A DNA stretch of 40,924 bases from Lentisphaeria bacterium (GTDB taxonomy: Bacteria > Verrucomicrobiota > Lentisphaeria > Oligosphaerales > Oligosphaeraceae): the NCBI GenBank assembly GCA_016303095.1, contig JAEDMH010000005.1:1-40924 (forward strand), written 5' to 3'. A model generated the notes under the pieces. The model had not been told where the DNA came from, ran no database searches, and was given only the letters and a program-made list of their open reading frames with translations. Shown here in pieces: positions 32,832 to 40,857 of the stretch (position 1 is the first letter of the stretch; the number at the start of each line of letters is the position of its first letter). Both the position numbers and the translations under genes were made by a program.

Positions 32832-33308
32832 ATGAACAAGAGAGAGAATCCCTCCGCCGGAAAGGGAGAGAAGGAGGAGGTCTTCCTGGGAATCTTCACC
32901 CCGGGCCTCCGTCGACGTTTCCGGGAACACCGCACCCGGCTGGGCATCAGCCTGCAGCAGTTGGGGGAGGTCCTGCAAATCCACTGGTCCACCGTGCGAA
33001 AATGGGAGGCGGGCGTTTCCGCCAAGTGCCAGCCTCGCCATGTTTCCCGGATTCAAGCCTTTCTGGATCATAAATATGACCAGCGCCTCCTTGCCCTTGC
33101 CGCCCCGGAAATCAATGTGACGGAGATGATGCGAAGAATTCCCCGCCCCCTCCATGCCTGCATGGAACGGGCCTGGGTGGTCTACGGCGTCTCCCAATGC
33201 TATCCGGGAGAGGAAAAGTGCCTCCTGGGGGAATTGCGGTCTGCCTTGGATGAAACCGCGAACCAGATCCTGAAAGGACTGGAGACTTCCCCTGATCCGG
33301 AAGAGTGA
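32832..33308 (+). CDS. HTH (XRE-like) DNA-binding protein, second of a pair
   Basis: A 158-residue paralogue of the preceding gene. HTH at about 22-75 (IFTPGLRRRFREHRTRLGI, LQQLGEVLQIHWSTVRKWEAG). The two share TPGxRRRxR, LGE, WSTxRKWExG and the CMER segment; the C-terminal domain keeps the pattern CMER...Y...P..E...L..AL...I. The recognition helix differs (GVNWSTL versus QIHWSTV), suggesting related but not identical sites. Start 2 bases after the first gene's stop implies coupled translation, perhaps heterodimers. Downstream is the prepilin-like gene with its own promoter. Confidence 0.85.
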   Translation: MNKRENPSAGKGEKEEVFLGIFTPGLRRRFREHRTRLGISLQQLGEVLQIHWSTVRKWEAGVSAKCQPRHVSRIQAFLDHKYDQRLLALAAPEINVTEMMRRIPRPLHACMERAWVVYGVSQCYPGEEKCLLGELRSALDETANQILKGLETSPDPEE

Positions 33309-33332
33309 GGCAAATTGTTTTATGGGGGGGGC

Positions 33333-33360
33333 TTGCTTTTTTTCGTTTTTTTCCTATACT
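33333..33360 (+). promoter_or_regulatory. Promoter of the prepilin-like gene
   Basis: TTGCTT (33333-33338), a 16-base T-rich spacer and TATACT (33355-33360) resemble a sigma-70 promoter, 107 bases before the ATG. The T-rich spacer is unusual for the local composition. Confidence 0.55.
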
Positions 33361-33467
33361 TTCCCCATCCAAATGATCGCCGGAATGGGTCAGTCTCCCG
33401 TTGTCGCGGTGAAACAAGGACCTGTTTCTGTGGTACACTCCCCGATACAATACGTCTTGGAAGAAAA

Positions 33468-34298
33468 ATGAAAAAATCCTTCACTCTCATTGAATTGCTC
33501 GTGGTCATCGCCATTATCGCCATTCTGGCTGCCATGCTGCTGCCTGCCCTCTCCAAGGCCCGGGCCAAGGCAAGGGCCATCTCCTGCACCAACAACCAGA
33601 AGCAGTGCATCCTGGGATTGCTCCTCTACTCCGATGACTACGACGGCTACGTGGTGACCGTCCCCGGCTCCCAATACGGCGCCTACTGGTACTATCCCGC
33701 CGCCTACTCCGATGGAAAACCCTACGTGGACGAGCGGAACAACGGCAATGCCGCCAATGGATGCCTGGGGCTGGGATACTGGCCGGCCGGCGTGGAGCAC
33801 TGCACCATCCTCAAGGGAGAGAAACCCCAGACGGATCTGGTGGGCCACGCGGCCACCGCCTACGGCATGCCCGCCTGCCGCAACACCACGGCAGGATATA
33901 GCGAGACGGACTGCACCTGGGGCGGCATTGAACCCAAAATCCACGTGATGCTGAGCAACAACGGCACGGCTCTGCGCCCCGATTCGGGCAAGGTTCCCGC
34001 CGCTCAGCGCTGGCTCCTGGGATGCTCCGTGGAAACCTCCAACAAGGTGGCCACCAACAAGGGCGCCTCTCGCGTCGGCCCCCGGGACTATACCTACAAT
34101 CCCAATCTCTCCACCCTGGCTGCTCATCACTCCAATCTCTGCAACATGGCCTTCTGGGATGGTCATTCCGAGGCTCTCAGCCCCGACAAGACGGCGGAGA
34201 TGTGGTGCTTGGGAAGCAATGGGGCCGTCACCCAGTGCGCCATCATCACCGGGCAGGGATACAAGGAATTCCCCAGCGTGAACGTGACTTCCTTCTAG
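33468..34298 (+). CDS. Type IV prepilin-like secreted protein (N-terminal methylation, H-X9-DG type)
   Basis: A 276-residue prepilin-like protein. The type III signal is MKKSFTLIELLVVIAIIAIL: cleavage would fall before Phe5, leaving Glu at position 5 of the mature protein. After the long N-terminal helix (LLPALSKARAKARAISC) comes a Cys- and Gly-rich beta domain, ending NMAFWDGHSEALSP, the C-terminal motif seen in planctomycete/Lentisphaerota pilin-like families, which occur in very large numbers per genome. They are thought to be pseudopilins or adhesins, not major pilins. A leader with a TTGCTT/TATACT promoter and the A-rich AAGAAAAATG start are present. Confidence 0.9.
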   Translation: MKKSFTLIELLVVIAIIAILAAMLLPALSKARAKARAISCTNNQKQCILGLLLYSDDYDGYVVTVPGSQYGAYWYYPAAYSDGKPYVDERNNGNAANGCLGLGYWPAGVEHCTILKGEKPQTDLVGHAATAYGMPACRNTTAGYSETDCTWGGIEPKIHVMLSNNGTALRPDSGKVPAAQRWLLGCSVETSNKVATNKGASRVGPRDYTYNPNLSTLAAHHSNLCNMAFWDGHSEALSPDKTAEMWCLGSNGAVTQCAIITGQGYKEFPSVNVTSF

Positions 34299-34382
34299 CG
34301 AATCCAAGGACAAGCTCTGCGTAGAGAGGGGTGTTGTGCCGGGGAAGGATCCCCTGCATGCTCCCCTCTACACCCGCTTCAG

Positions 34383-34425
34383 GCCGGGAAGGATGGGTCC
34401 CATCCTCCCCGGCTGAATTCTTTTT
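34383..34425 (+). terminator. Intrinsic terminator after the prepilin-like gene
   Basis: GCCGGG (34383-34388) and AGGATGG (34390-34396) pair with CCATCCT (34400-34406) and CCCGGC (34408-34413), with one A-C mismatch and a 3-base loop. Five T follow after GAATTC (34421-34425). A second, weaker hairpin (GTAGAG...CTCTAC) lies just upstream at about 34321-34372. Confidence 0.75.
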
Positions 34426-34483
34426 GAGGGAAAGCGGCATCCCTCCCCCTTGGCTCTCCCACTCTTTCTTTGTTTTCCTCCAT

Positions 34484-35287
34484 ATGTACGAACTTTCTCT
34501 GGGAGGCTGGATCATGGCCGGCCTCTGTGGCATTGTGGTGGGGATGGCCAAATGCGGCATCCCTGGTCTGGGTTCTTTGGCGGTTCCCCTGCTGGCGGGA
34601 GTCCTCCCCGCCCGAACCGCCACCGGCGCCCTCCTTCCTCTCTTGGTGGCGGGAGACGCCGTGGGCGCCCTCCGCTTCAAGCGCAGCTGCAATGGAAAGC
34701 TCCTCCTGCGCTTGCTGCCCATCTCCATCCTGGGAATTCTCCTGGGATATTGGCTGCTGGGTTTCCCTTGGATGGATGACAGGGTGATCCGCTATGCCAC
34801 GGCGGGGATCATTCTGGTGCTGTTTCTGCTGAACCAGTGGAAGAGCGCATTGCCTCTTCTGGTGAGCAAAGCCCAGGAAAGCCAAGCCGGACTCTGGGGG
34901 ATGGCGCTCTTTTTCGGCCTCCTGGCCGGCGTCACCACCACTCTGGCCAACGCCGCTGGCCCCGTGGCTCTGATCTATCTCCTGGCCATGGGACTGCCCA
35001 AGGAGGAGTTCATCGCCACCAATGCCTGGTTCTTTCTGGTGCTGAACTGGATTAAGGTGCCTCTCATGGTGAAGAGGAATATGATCACCCGGGAAAGTCT
35101 CCTTCTGAATCTGAAACTCCTCCCCGCTCTCCTCCTGGGAACTCTCCTGGGACTCCTGCTCAGCAAACGCCTCTCCAATCAAGCCTTCCGAAGAAGCGTG
35201 GAAATCCTGACGGCTTTGGCCGCCCTCCTCCTTTTCCTCCCCCCGGGAACCTTGACCAAACTTATGCGTTGTCTGCTGGGGACCTAA
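34484..35287 (+). CDS. TauE/SafE (TSUP) family permease
   Basis: A 267-residue inner-membrane protein with seven or eight hydrophobic segments. The paired family repeats are visible: GIVVGMAKCGIPGLGSLAVPLL in the first half and GLLAGVTTTLANAAGPVALIYLLA in the second, both with the Gly/Pro-rich re-entrant signature. Members export sulfite, sulfoacetate or related anions; the substrate here is unknown. The ATG at 34484 begins the membrane domain; an extension to 34331 is rejected since it runs through the terminator. The ribosome site is weak. Confidence 0.92.
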   Translation: MYELSLGGWIMAGLCGIVVGMAKCGIPGLGSLAVPLLAGVLPARTATGALLPLLVAGDAVGALRFKRSCNGKLLLRLLPISILGILLGYWLLGFPWMDDRVIRYATAGIILVLFLLNQWKSALPLLVSKAQESQAGLWGMALFFGLLAGVTTTLANAAGPVALIYLLAMGLPKEEFIATNAWFFLVLNWIKVPLMVKRNMITRESLLLNLKLLPALLLGTLLGLLLSKRLSNQAFRRSVEILTALAALLLFLPPGTLTKLMRCLLGT

Positions 35288-35331
35288 ACCCCTCCCCCAG
35301 AAAGGAGGCGGATCAAACTCCGTTGAAGCAC

Positions 35332-35375
35332 AAAAAAGCGAGGGAAGAAGGCCAGAAAAACCTCTTCGCCTCGCT
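35332..35375 (-). terminator. Intrinsic terminator of the sugar-gene array
   Basis: On the minus strand AGCGAGGCGAAGAGG pairs imperfectly with CCTTCTTCCCTCGCT (outer stem 35337-35343 with 35369-35375). Six T follow (complement of 35332-35337). It lies about 130 bases after the epimerase stop, between convergent genes. Confidence 0.7.
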
Positions 35376-35504
35376 CTTGCGTTTGGGGCAGGTGTCTATC
35401 GGGAAACCGTGCTCCGGGAGTGTTGCGTGGATTCTGGGGCAGGGCTAGGCCACAGAGAATTCCATGGCCTTTCCCCCGCCCCACCCATTCCGGAGGTTTC
35501 CGGG

Positions 35505-36674
35505 TCAATTCTCCATCTTTTTCATCTGCTGGATGGCGACCAGCAGGCACCGGGGCAGGTGGAACATGGTCTTCCATTTTCCCCCTTTCAAGGTGTGGGT
35601 GGGTTCTCCCCGACGGTTCAGATAGGCGAACCACTCCGGATATTCCGGGTCGCGGAAATGGCTCCATGCCCACTGATCCACCTCCAGGAACTTGTCCAAA
35701 AAGTGCTGCTCCCGGGTGAGACGATAGGCGAAGAGGGTGGCCAGAATGGCCTCGTTATGGGGCCACCAGAGCTTCATGTCCCACTGGAGTTCCAAATGCG
35801 GCTTCCCGAGGGCGTCCATGAAGTAGAATAGGCCTCCGTATTGGGGGTCGGTGCCCAGGGCCAGAAGGGCCTTCACAATATGGGCCGCCTTCTGGATCAT
35901 GGCCTGATCCTTCCTGCGTTCGGCGTAGTTCATCACAAACCACATGGATTCCAAACCGTGTCCCGGATTCAGGAAACGCCCCTCGCAGGAATCCAGATCC
36001 AGAGTGCCATCGGGATTCACATTCTCGAAAAGCATCTGGCGATCCTCCCTCCAAAAACGCTCCAGCACCGTGTGGATGGCCTGGTCGCATTGGGCGTCGT
36101 ATTCCGAGGTGCCCAGCGCCTCCCCCATGACCACCCCCAGATTGGCCAGCATCATGAAGTGGCCGTGGGAAAGACGGCGGGGCTTGGCGGGCATGGCCTT
36201 CTCCCAACGCCCCTTGGGATTCTCCATCCGGGCAATGTATTTCTCCATGGCGCTCTTGGCTTCCTGACGGTATTCCTCCTCCCCCGTCGCCTGGAAAAGG
36301 GCCGCCGCCCCCATGGCGGCAAAGCACTCGGAGAAGATGTTGGAGGGCGCCATGGTGGGCTCGCCCCGACGATTCAAGGCAAAATAGTAGGTGCCGTCCG
36401 GAGACTTCCCATGGGTGGTGAGAAATTGGTAGCCCTGCCGGGCAATGTCCAGCCAGCGTTCCTGGCGGTACGGGGTCATGGCCAGGGTGGCGAACATGTA
36501 GACGATGCGCCACTGCATCCACATGTATTTCTCCGTGTCGTAGAGAGAGCCGTCCCGGTCAAGAAAGGTGAAGTATCCGCCATATTCCTTGTCTACCGCA
36601 TGCTCTTCCCAAAAGGGAATCACACGCTCCAAAAGTTCTTGCTCGTATCGGCGGATGTAGGGTTGAAAGTCCAT
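35505..36674 (-). CDS. N-acylglucosamine 2-epimerase (AGE) family protein
   Basis: A 389-residue alpha/alpha barrel enzyme of the AGE/cellobiose 2-epimerase group. Landmarks are YGGYFTFLDRDGSLYDTEKYMWMQWR, ECFAAMGAAAL, the NPGHGLESMWF segment with the catalytic-site His, and KLWWPHNEAIL with a second key His. Length matches the family (about 390-420). Substrate could be N-acetylglucosamine/mannosamine, a mannose-type sugar or a cello-oligosaccharide; the motif set does not decide it. Its location after fucI suggests sugar catabolism. The ATG at 36674 is chosen over a TTG four codons earlier. Confidence 0.93.
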   Translation of the reverse strand: MDFQPYIRRYEQELLERVIPFWEEHAVDKEYGGYFTFLDRDGSLYDTEKYMWMQWRIVYMFATLAMTPYRQERWLDIARQGYQFLTTHGKSPDGTYYFALNRRGEPTMAPSNIFSECFAAMGAAALFQATGEEEYRQEAKSAMEKYIARMENPKGRWEKAMPAKPRRLSHGHFMMLANLGVVMGEALGTSEYDAQCDQAIHTVLERFWREDRQMLFENVNPDGTLDLDSCEGRFLNPGHGLESMWFVMNYAERRKDQAMIQKAAHIVKALLALGTDPQYGGLFYFMDALGKPHLELQWDMKLWWPHNEAILATLFAYRLTREQHFLDKFLEVDQWAWSHFRDPEYPEWFAYLNRRGEPTHTLKGGKWKTMFHLPRCLLVAIQQMKKMEN

Positions 36675-36721
36675 GGGGAAAGGCAAAGGTCAAAAAGAGG
36701 GAAAACAGACGGAAAAACCCC

Positions 36722-36736
36722 TCATGCGCCGCATGA
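36722..36736. promoter_or_regulatory. Inverted repeat TCATGCGCCGCATGA
   Basis: A perfect 7+1+7 palindrome in the 212-base gap between fucI and the epimerase gene. On the minus strand it is followed by GGGGTTTTT, so it could end the fucI message. Equally, it could be an operator for the epimerase gene, whose start is 48 bases further on. The sequence does not decide between the two. Confidence 0.35.
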
Positions 36737-36886
36737 TTCCCCGGAAAAAAGGGAAGACCATCGCGGGACGAGGGGCTGGGAAGAAAGGAGGAGCTCCCCC
36801 TCTTCCCCCCGCCTCCCACCACCCTGAGCAGGGAAGGAGAGAGGAGAAGGAAGAACGGGGAAGGGGAGTGCCTCCCAGGACGACTC

Positions 36887-38767
36887 CTAGAGATACATCG
36901 GGCCCAGGTACTGGCAGGCGCGGAAGTCATCGTTGCCCAGACGCTGCCACAGGGTGGGACGGAAGATCTCTTCCTTGGGCACGTTGCACATGTCCACCGG
37001 GATCCGCAGCATGGACGCCAGGGTGACCAGGTCGGCGCCGATGAAGCCGTAGGAACTGGCGTCGTGGTTGGGGCCGATGCTGTTCATGTACTCGAAGGAG
37101 GACATGCCCCGGGGCGTCCAGAAGGTCTGGGGCCAGGTGGGATCCGTGACCTTCTTGATGTGTTCCTCCACCTTCTTGGGCAGCTGGACGGACTCGCCTT
37201 CCACAATGGAGAAGGTGAGCATGTTGTCCACGCAGTTCATGCGGTAGGAGGTCATGGGCAGCCCGCCGGGGGTGGTGAACTGGCTGGAGAGACCGTCGCC
37301 GGGGAAGTAGGTGAGGGCGGCGTTCATGTAGTTGGTGCTCTGGAGGATGGCCTTCAGGAGGGCGTCCTGGAGCTTCTTGCTGTCGTTGTACATCTTCCAC
37401 AGCTCCTGGATGGAGGTCTTGGCCGGGGTGGTCTTGGCCAGCTTCCAGAGATCCACGCCGAATTCCAGGGCGGCCGCGCCGGAGTTGCGCTTGTCGATGA
37501 TGCCGTTGGGGCAGATCTTGGTGACATCCACGCCCGTGGCCTTCTTGATGGACTGGCAGGTCCAGTTGGTGCGGATGTCCGCAAAGAGCTGGGGAGCGCC
37601 ACCCGTGACCAGGTTGCCGAAGAGCATGCCAATGCCATTCTTGGAGTCGTTCTCCGTGGCCCAGGGAGTGGGAGCGTGGAAGCCGTTCCAGTCCCAAGAG
37701 GAGTTGATGAGGCTCTCGGTGACGTCAAAGTTGGGGTTGAAGTCCGTCCACTGACGCTGCCCCTGGGATCCGCCCACGATGGCGTTGACGCCTTGGGCAA
37801 ATTCCACGTTGGCTTCAAAGCCCTGCTTGGCCGCCACTTTGGGATCGCAGAGGCGGGGGTTGCCGTGGAGGAGATCCCGGCAGATGATGGTCATCTTCAG
37901 GCACTTCTCCACCAGGGCATCGTTATCCAGGCCGAAGCGACGGGCCTCCGGCTTGTTCAGCCAGGTCTTCTTGAACTGCTGGAACCACTTCAGAGCCTTG
38001 GACAACTCCTCGTGGTCATAGCAGTTGGCGTCAATGCGCCCGTTCAGCAGGCACTGGTCCACGGAGACCACTCCCATGCCCAGATATTGGGAGAAGAGAT
38101 TCCGGCGGACGTCGCTGCCGATGATGCCCATGGCAACGCCACCCACGGAAAGGTAGTTCTTGCCTCGCATGTACCCCACGGCCGCCGCCGCCCGGGCAAA
38201 CCGAAGCAGACGGGTGGAGACATATTCGTTCAACGGACCTTCCTCATCCTCCAAATCCGGAGAGTAGACGCAGAAGATGGGACGGCGACGCTCGTCCATG
38301 CAGGCGCAGAAGGCCTTCAGCCACACGGCGCCAGGACGATCCGTCTGGTTGAGGCCGTAGGCGCACTGCTGCCATTCGGAGGAGCCAATGCCCATGCCGG
38401 CGCCCACCAGCTCGTCCACATAGCTCCAGGAACGCCCCACCCAGATGTTGGCGGAAACGCCCTGGGAGGCGTAATACTCCTGGGCACGGGCTGCCGTGCG
38501 GGCTCCGTAGACAATCTCCGGAGCCACCACCACACGGACGGGAGTGCCGTCAGGCAGACGCACGTTGTCGGTGATCAGGTCATAGACCTTCTCGACCATG
38601 CGCCAGGTGCGCTCCACATTGTCCTCGTGGGCGCCCACGCGGCCGTCGGCCACGGGGGTGATGGCGATGGTGGTGGTGGGACCCAGGACCTTCTTGTCGG
38701 CTTCCTGGAAGGAGCGCGCCGTCTTGGCGAGCTTGTTGAAATCAGGACGCAGGGTGTTCTTGACCAT
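36887..38767 (-). CDS. fucI: L-fucose isomerase
   Basis: A 626-residue ketol isomerase that converts L-fucose to L-fuculose (often also D-arabinose) with Mn. Similarity to Escherichia coli FucI (591 residues) is clear throughout: GAVWLKAFCACM, KNYLSVGGVAMGI, GSQGQRQWTDFNPN, SSWDWNG, ATENDSKNG and FADIRT. By alignment from memory the metal-binding Glu337, Asp361 and His528 of the E. coli enzyme map to Glu372, Asp397 and His568. The ATG lies inside the 3' end of the metallophosphoesterase gene (26-base overlap). No fuculokinase or aldolase is in the window. Confidence 0.97.
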   Translation of the reverse strand: MVKNTLRPDFNKLAKTARSFQEADKKVLGPTTTIAITPVADGRVGAHEDNVERTWRMVEKVYDLITDNVRLPDGTPVRVVVAPEIVYGARTAARAQEYYASQGVSANIWVGRSWSYVDELVGAGMGIGSSEWQQCAYGLNQTDRPGAVWLKAFCACMDERRRPIFCVYSPDLEDEEGPLNEYVSTRLLRFARAAAAVGYMRGKNYLSVGGVAMGIIGSDVRRNLFSQYLGMGVVSVDQCLLNGRIDANCYDHEELSKALKWFQQFKKTWLNKPEARRFGLDNDALVEKCLKMTIICRDLLHGNPRLCDPKVAAKQGFEANVEFAQGVNAIVGGSQGQRQWTDFNPNFDVTESLINSSWDWNGFHAPTPWATENDSKNGIGMLFGNLVTGGAPQLFADIRTNWTCQSIKKATGVDVTKICPNGIIDKRNSGAAALEFGVDLWKLAKTTPAKTSIQELWKMYNDSKKLQDALLKAILQSTNYMNAALTYFPGDGLSSQFTTPGGLPMTSYRMNCVDNMLTFSIVEGESVQLPKKVEEHIKKVTDPTWPQTFWTPRGMSSFEYMNSIGPNHDASSYGFIGADLVTLASMLRIPVDMCNVPKEEIFRPTLWQRLGNDDFRACQYLGPMYL

Positions 38768-39572
38768 ACTTGTTCTTGGGTTTGGGGGTTGGTTGGGGTG
38801 GGCCGTCAGGCTTTGGGAGGTGGGGCGGCAGATCCCGCCAATGTCGGAAGAGAAGGCGGTTCTGTCGCGGAAAGTAAAGGGCCACTTCTCCCCGGTCTTT
38901 CCAGGCGGGGAGGGCGGCCAGAAGGGTGCCGTCGGAGAAGCGAAGCTGAAAAGAGCGGTGGAAGTGTCCCATGAGCATCGCCCGGGGAGGAGGGGACGCT
39001 TCCTTCATGGACTTCCCCCAGGCGACAATGGCCTGGGAGGGAAAGAAGCGGGGGCGCCGACGGCCCTGCGCTTCCAATTGTCTCTTGAGGAATCGGACGA
39101 TGCCCCGGGAAAAGGGAAGAAAGCGCAAAAGCAGACGGGCAAGACGTCCCTTGCTCCAACGCCGAAACCACAGATGGGAGGAAGAGGCCGCAATCTGATC
39201 CCCGTGGGTCAGATATACCCCGGATTCCCGGAAAAACTCCTCCCCTCCCCCAGAAAAGGAGGAGCCGTGCTCCGAAAACACGAAAAACTCGTGGTTCCCT
39301 TCTAAAAAAAGAATCCGACGCCGCCGGCTCTCTCTCCTACACCAGGCCAAAAAGGAGGCTTGGATCGGACTCTGAAACCCAGGCAGCCCAATCCACAGCT
39401 CCATGATGTCCCCAAGAAAGACCAGGGGACACTCCCACTGCTCCAGAGCCGACAGCATGGCCTGGAACCGGGCCAGGGAGGAGGAATCCTCCCCCACATG
39501 GGCGTCCGCTACCAAAAGCCACGGCAGGGACTCTCCCGATGGGGAGAGGGAATCGGAAGCAGAATCACTCAC
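38742..39572 (-). CDS. Calcineurin-like metallophosphoesterase, LpxH-like
   Basis: A 276-residue dinuclear metal phosphoesterase with all five motifs: ADAH (Asp23, His25), LGDIMELW, EGNHEFF, THGDQ and MGHFH. The GDxxELW and basic RRWSKGRLARLLLRF patch recall LpxH, the UDP-2,3-diacylglucosamine pyrophosphatase of lipid A synthesis, though LpxH has GNRD where this has GNHE. The GTG start at 39572 overlaps the stop of the upstream gene (GTGA), and its own end overlaps fucI. The C-terminal 25 residues are Pro/Lys-rich and sit in the overlap. LpxH role is likely but unproven. Confidence 0.8.
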   Translation of the reverse strand: MSDSASDSLSPSGESLPWLLVADAHVGEDSSSLARFQAMLSALEQWECPLVFLGDIMELWIGLPGFQSPIQASFLAWCRRESRRRRILFLEGNHEFFVFSEHGSSFSGGGEEFFRESGVYLTHGDQIAASSSHLWFRRWSKGRLARLLLRFLPFSRGIVRFLKRQLEAQGRRRPRFFPSQAIVAWGKSMKEASPPPRAMLMGHFHRSFQLRFSDGTLLAALPAWKDRGEVALYFPRQNRLLFRHWRDLPPHLPKPDGPPQPTPKPKNKYGQEHPAS

Positions 39573-40672
39573 CGGGAGGACTTCTTCTTGCACGCCTTCC
39601 GGGAGGAGGGGTTGGACGCCTTGGACGCCTTCTTGGGGGCTGGGGCCTCCGCCTCGTCCTCGCATCCGCAGTCGCAGGCATCCTCGTCCTCGCATCCGCA
39701 GTCGCAGTCCTCGTCCTCGCATCCGCAGTCGCAGGCATCCTCGTCCTCGTGATCGTAGTCGGAGGGATCCACGAGGAGGTGGGGGTAAAGGGCGTCGGCG
39801 GCCTGCTTTTCGGTGCGGATTTCCGGAATGTTGTCCAACCCCTGCCAGAATTCGTCGAAGGAGATGGTTTCCCCGGGCTGAACCTCGTCCAGGGGGCCCA
39901 CCAGCTCCATTTCCGTGAAGTCCTTGCAGGTGTAGCATTCCGTGGTGCAGCCATGGTCGGGATATTCCCCGCCTCGGCACAAGGAGAAATACTGCACCAG
40001 AGCCTGGCCCTGGTTGACGTGGGCGACCCACTGGCAGCGGTTGTCGTACCCGATCTTCAGGGGATTCTCCATTTTGGCGTCATGCTTCACCATGATGAAG
40101 TCGTTCCCCAGTTTGAGGCGCTTGTCCTTCAAATCGGTATACGGCCAGAAATTCAGGGTGCGGTCAGGGGCGAAGGGATTCCGCAGAAGATTGCTACCCA
40201 AGGGCAGGATGCAGGTGCCGCCAGGCGCCATCTGGGACAGGGTCCAGGCGGCAAGCTTCACCGGCCACATTCCGTTGTTGGTGATGTCATGGCGAAGGTA
40301 GAAAAGACCGTGCTCCAAGGGCTCCACCACAATGTCCTTGGCGATGCCCGTCTGGGGACAGGTCCGGCTGACAAAGTGCACCATGCCCTCCTCCTCAATG
40401 ACCTCCACCGGGCTGTTGTCCGGCTCGTAGGTGCGGGGCAGGGCCTCGGGGGAATGCCAAAGGCGATGGCCCCCATACAGGGTGAACCCATTGGTCACAT
40501 TCTCCATGGGTTCGGGAGGCAGCACGGCGAAATGGTTGAATTGACTCTTCTTCCCAATGAAACACCCGATGACCCGGGGGCCGACTTGCGTGGTGACCGC
40601 AAGACGGACGTCGCCAGATTGGAGAAGGATGCAGTCCTTGTGGACGCCGATGGTACATTTCTTCAAGGCCAT
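39569..40672 (-). CDS. DUF4380 (aldose-epimerase-like) protein with a Cys/acidic repeat tail
   Basis: A 367-residue protein. Residues 1-300 are a beta-rich DUF4380 domain, related to galactose mutarotase folds (VGPRVIGCFIG, GFTLYGGHRLWHSPE, RHDITNNGMWPVKLAAWTLSQM, LPLGSN, FWPYTDL). The last 66 residues are unlike the rest: DPSDYDHEDED, three CDCGC motifs separated by EDED, then a Lys/Ser/Ala-rich end (RKACKKKSSR), with ten Cys in all. The ATG at 40672 starts the conserved domain; the frame upstream is not similar to anything. It is the first gene of the sugar array and overlaps the metallophosphoesterase by GTGA. Confidence 0.85.
   Translation of the reverse strand: MALKKCTIGVHKDCILLQSGDVRLAVTTQVGPRVIGCFIGKKSQFNHFAVLPPEPMENVTNGFTLYGGHRLWHSPEALPRTYEPDNSPVEVIEEEGMVHFVSRTCPQTGIAKDIVVEPLEHGLFYLRHDITNNGMWPVKLAAWTLSQMAPGGTCILPLGSNLLRNPFAPDRTLNFWPYTDLKDKRLKLGNDFIMVKHDAKMENPLKIGYDNRCQWVAHVNQGQALVQYFSLCRGGEYPDHGCTTECYTCKDFTEMELVGPLDEVQPGETISFDEFWQGLDNIPEIRTEKQAADALYPHLLVDPSDYDHEDEDACDCGCEDEDCDCGCEDEDACDCGCEDEAEAPAPKKASKASNPSSRKACKKKSSR
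39662..39748. repeat. In-frame tandem repeats encoding the CDCGC/EDED tail
   Basis: Three units of 30, 27 and 30 bases begin GCATCCGCAGTCGCAG and end CTCGTCCTC on the plus strand. The middle unit lacks one codon (Ala). Near-identity at the DNA level points to recent expansion by slippage or unequal exchange. Confidence 0.9.
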
Positions 40673-40857
40673 GGGAAAAAGGGGAAGGGGAGGGAGGAAA
40701 AAGGGAGGGAATCCAGGGAGCTCCCCAGGGGATTCTTCAGGAGAAACCATTCCCGACCCAGGGGGAGAAAACAAAATAAAGTTAATCCGTTTTTGAGAAT
40801 GTGCCAGGGACAGTTCAAGGAAAATAAAAGAGTTTTTGAATACACTGCCCGCCCCCC

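Noticed and set aside
36887..36960. Short hairpin GGGAG/CTCCC just after the fucI stop as a terminator
   Set aside because: Five-pair stem with no T-run; the palindrome at 36722 is a better candidate.
37064..38974. 636-residue plus-strand frame opposite fucI
   Set aside because: fucI is recognised across its full length; the opposite frame is low complexity.
39662..39748. CRISPR-like regular repeats
   Set aside because: Units are contiguous, in frame with a protein and have no unique spacers; they encode the Cys/acidic tail.
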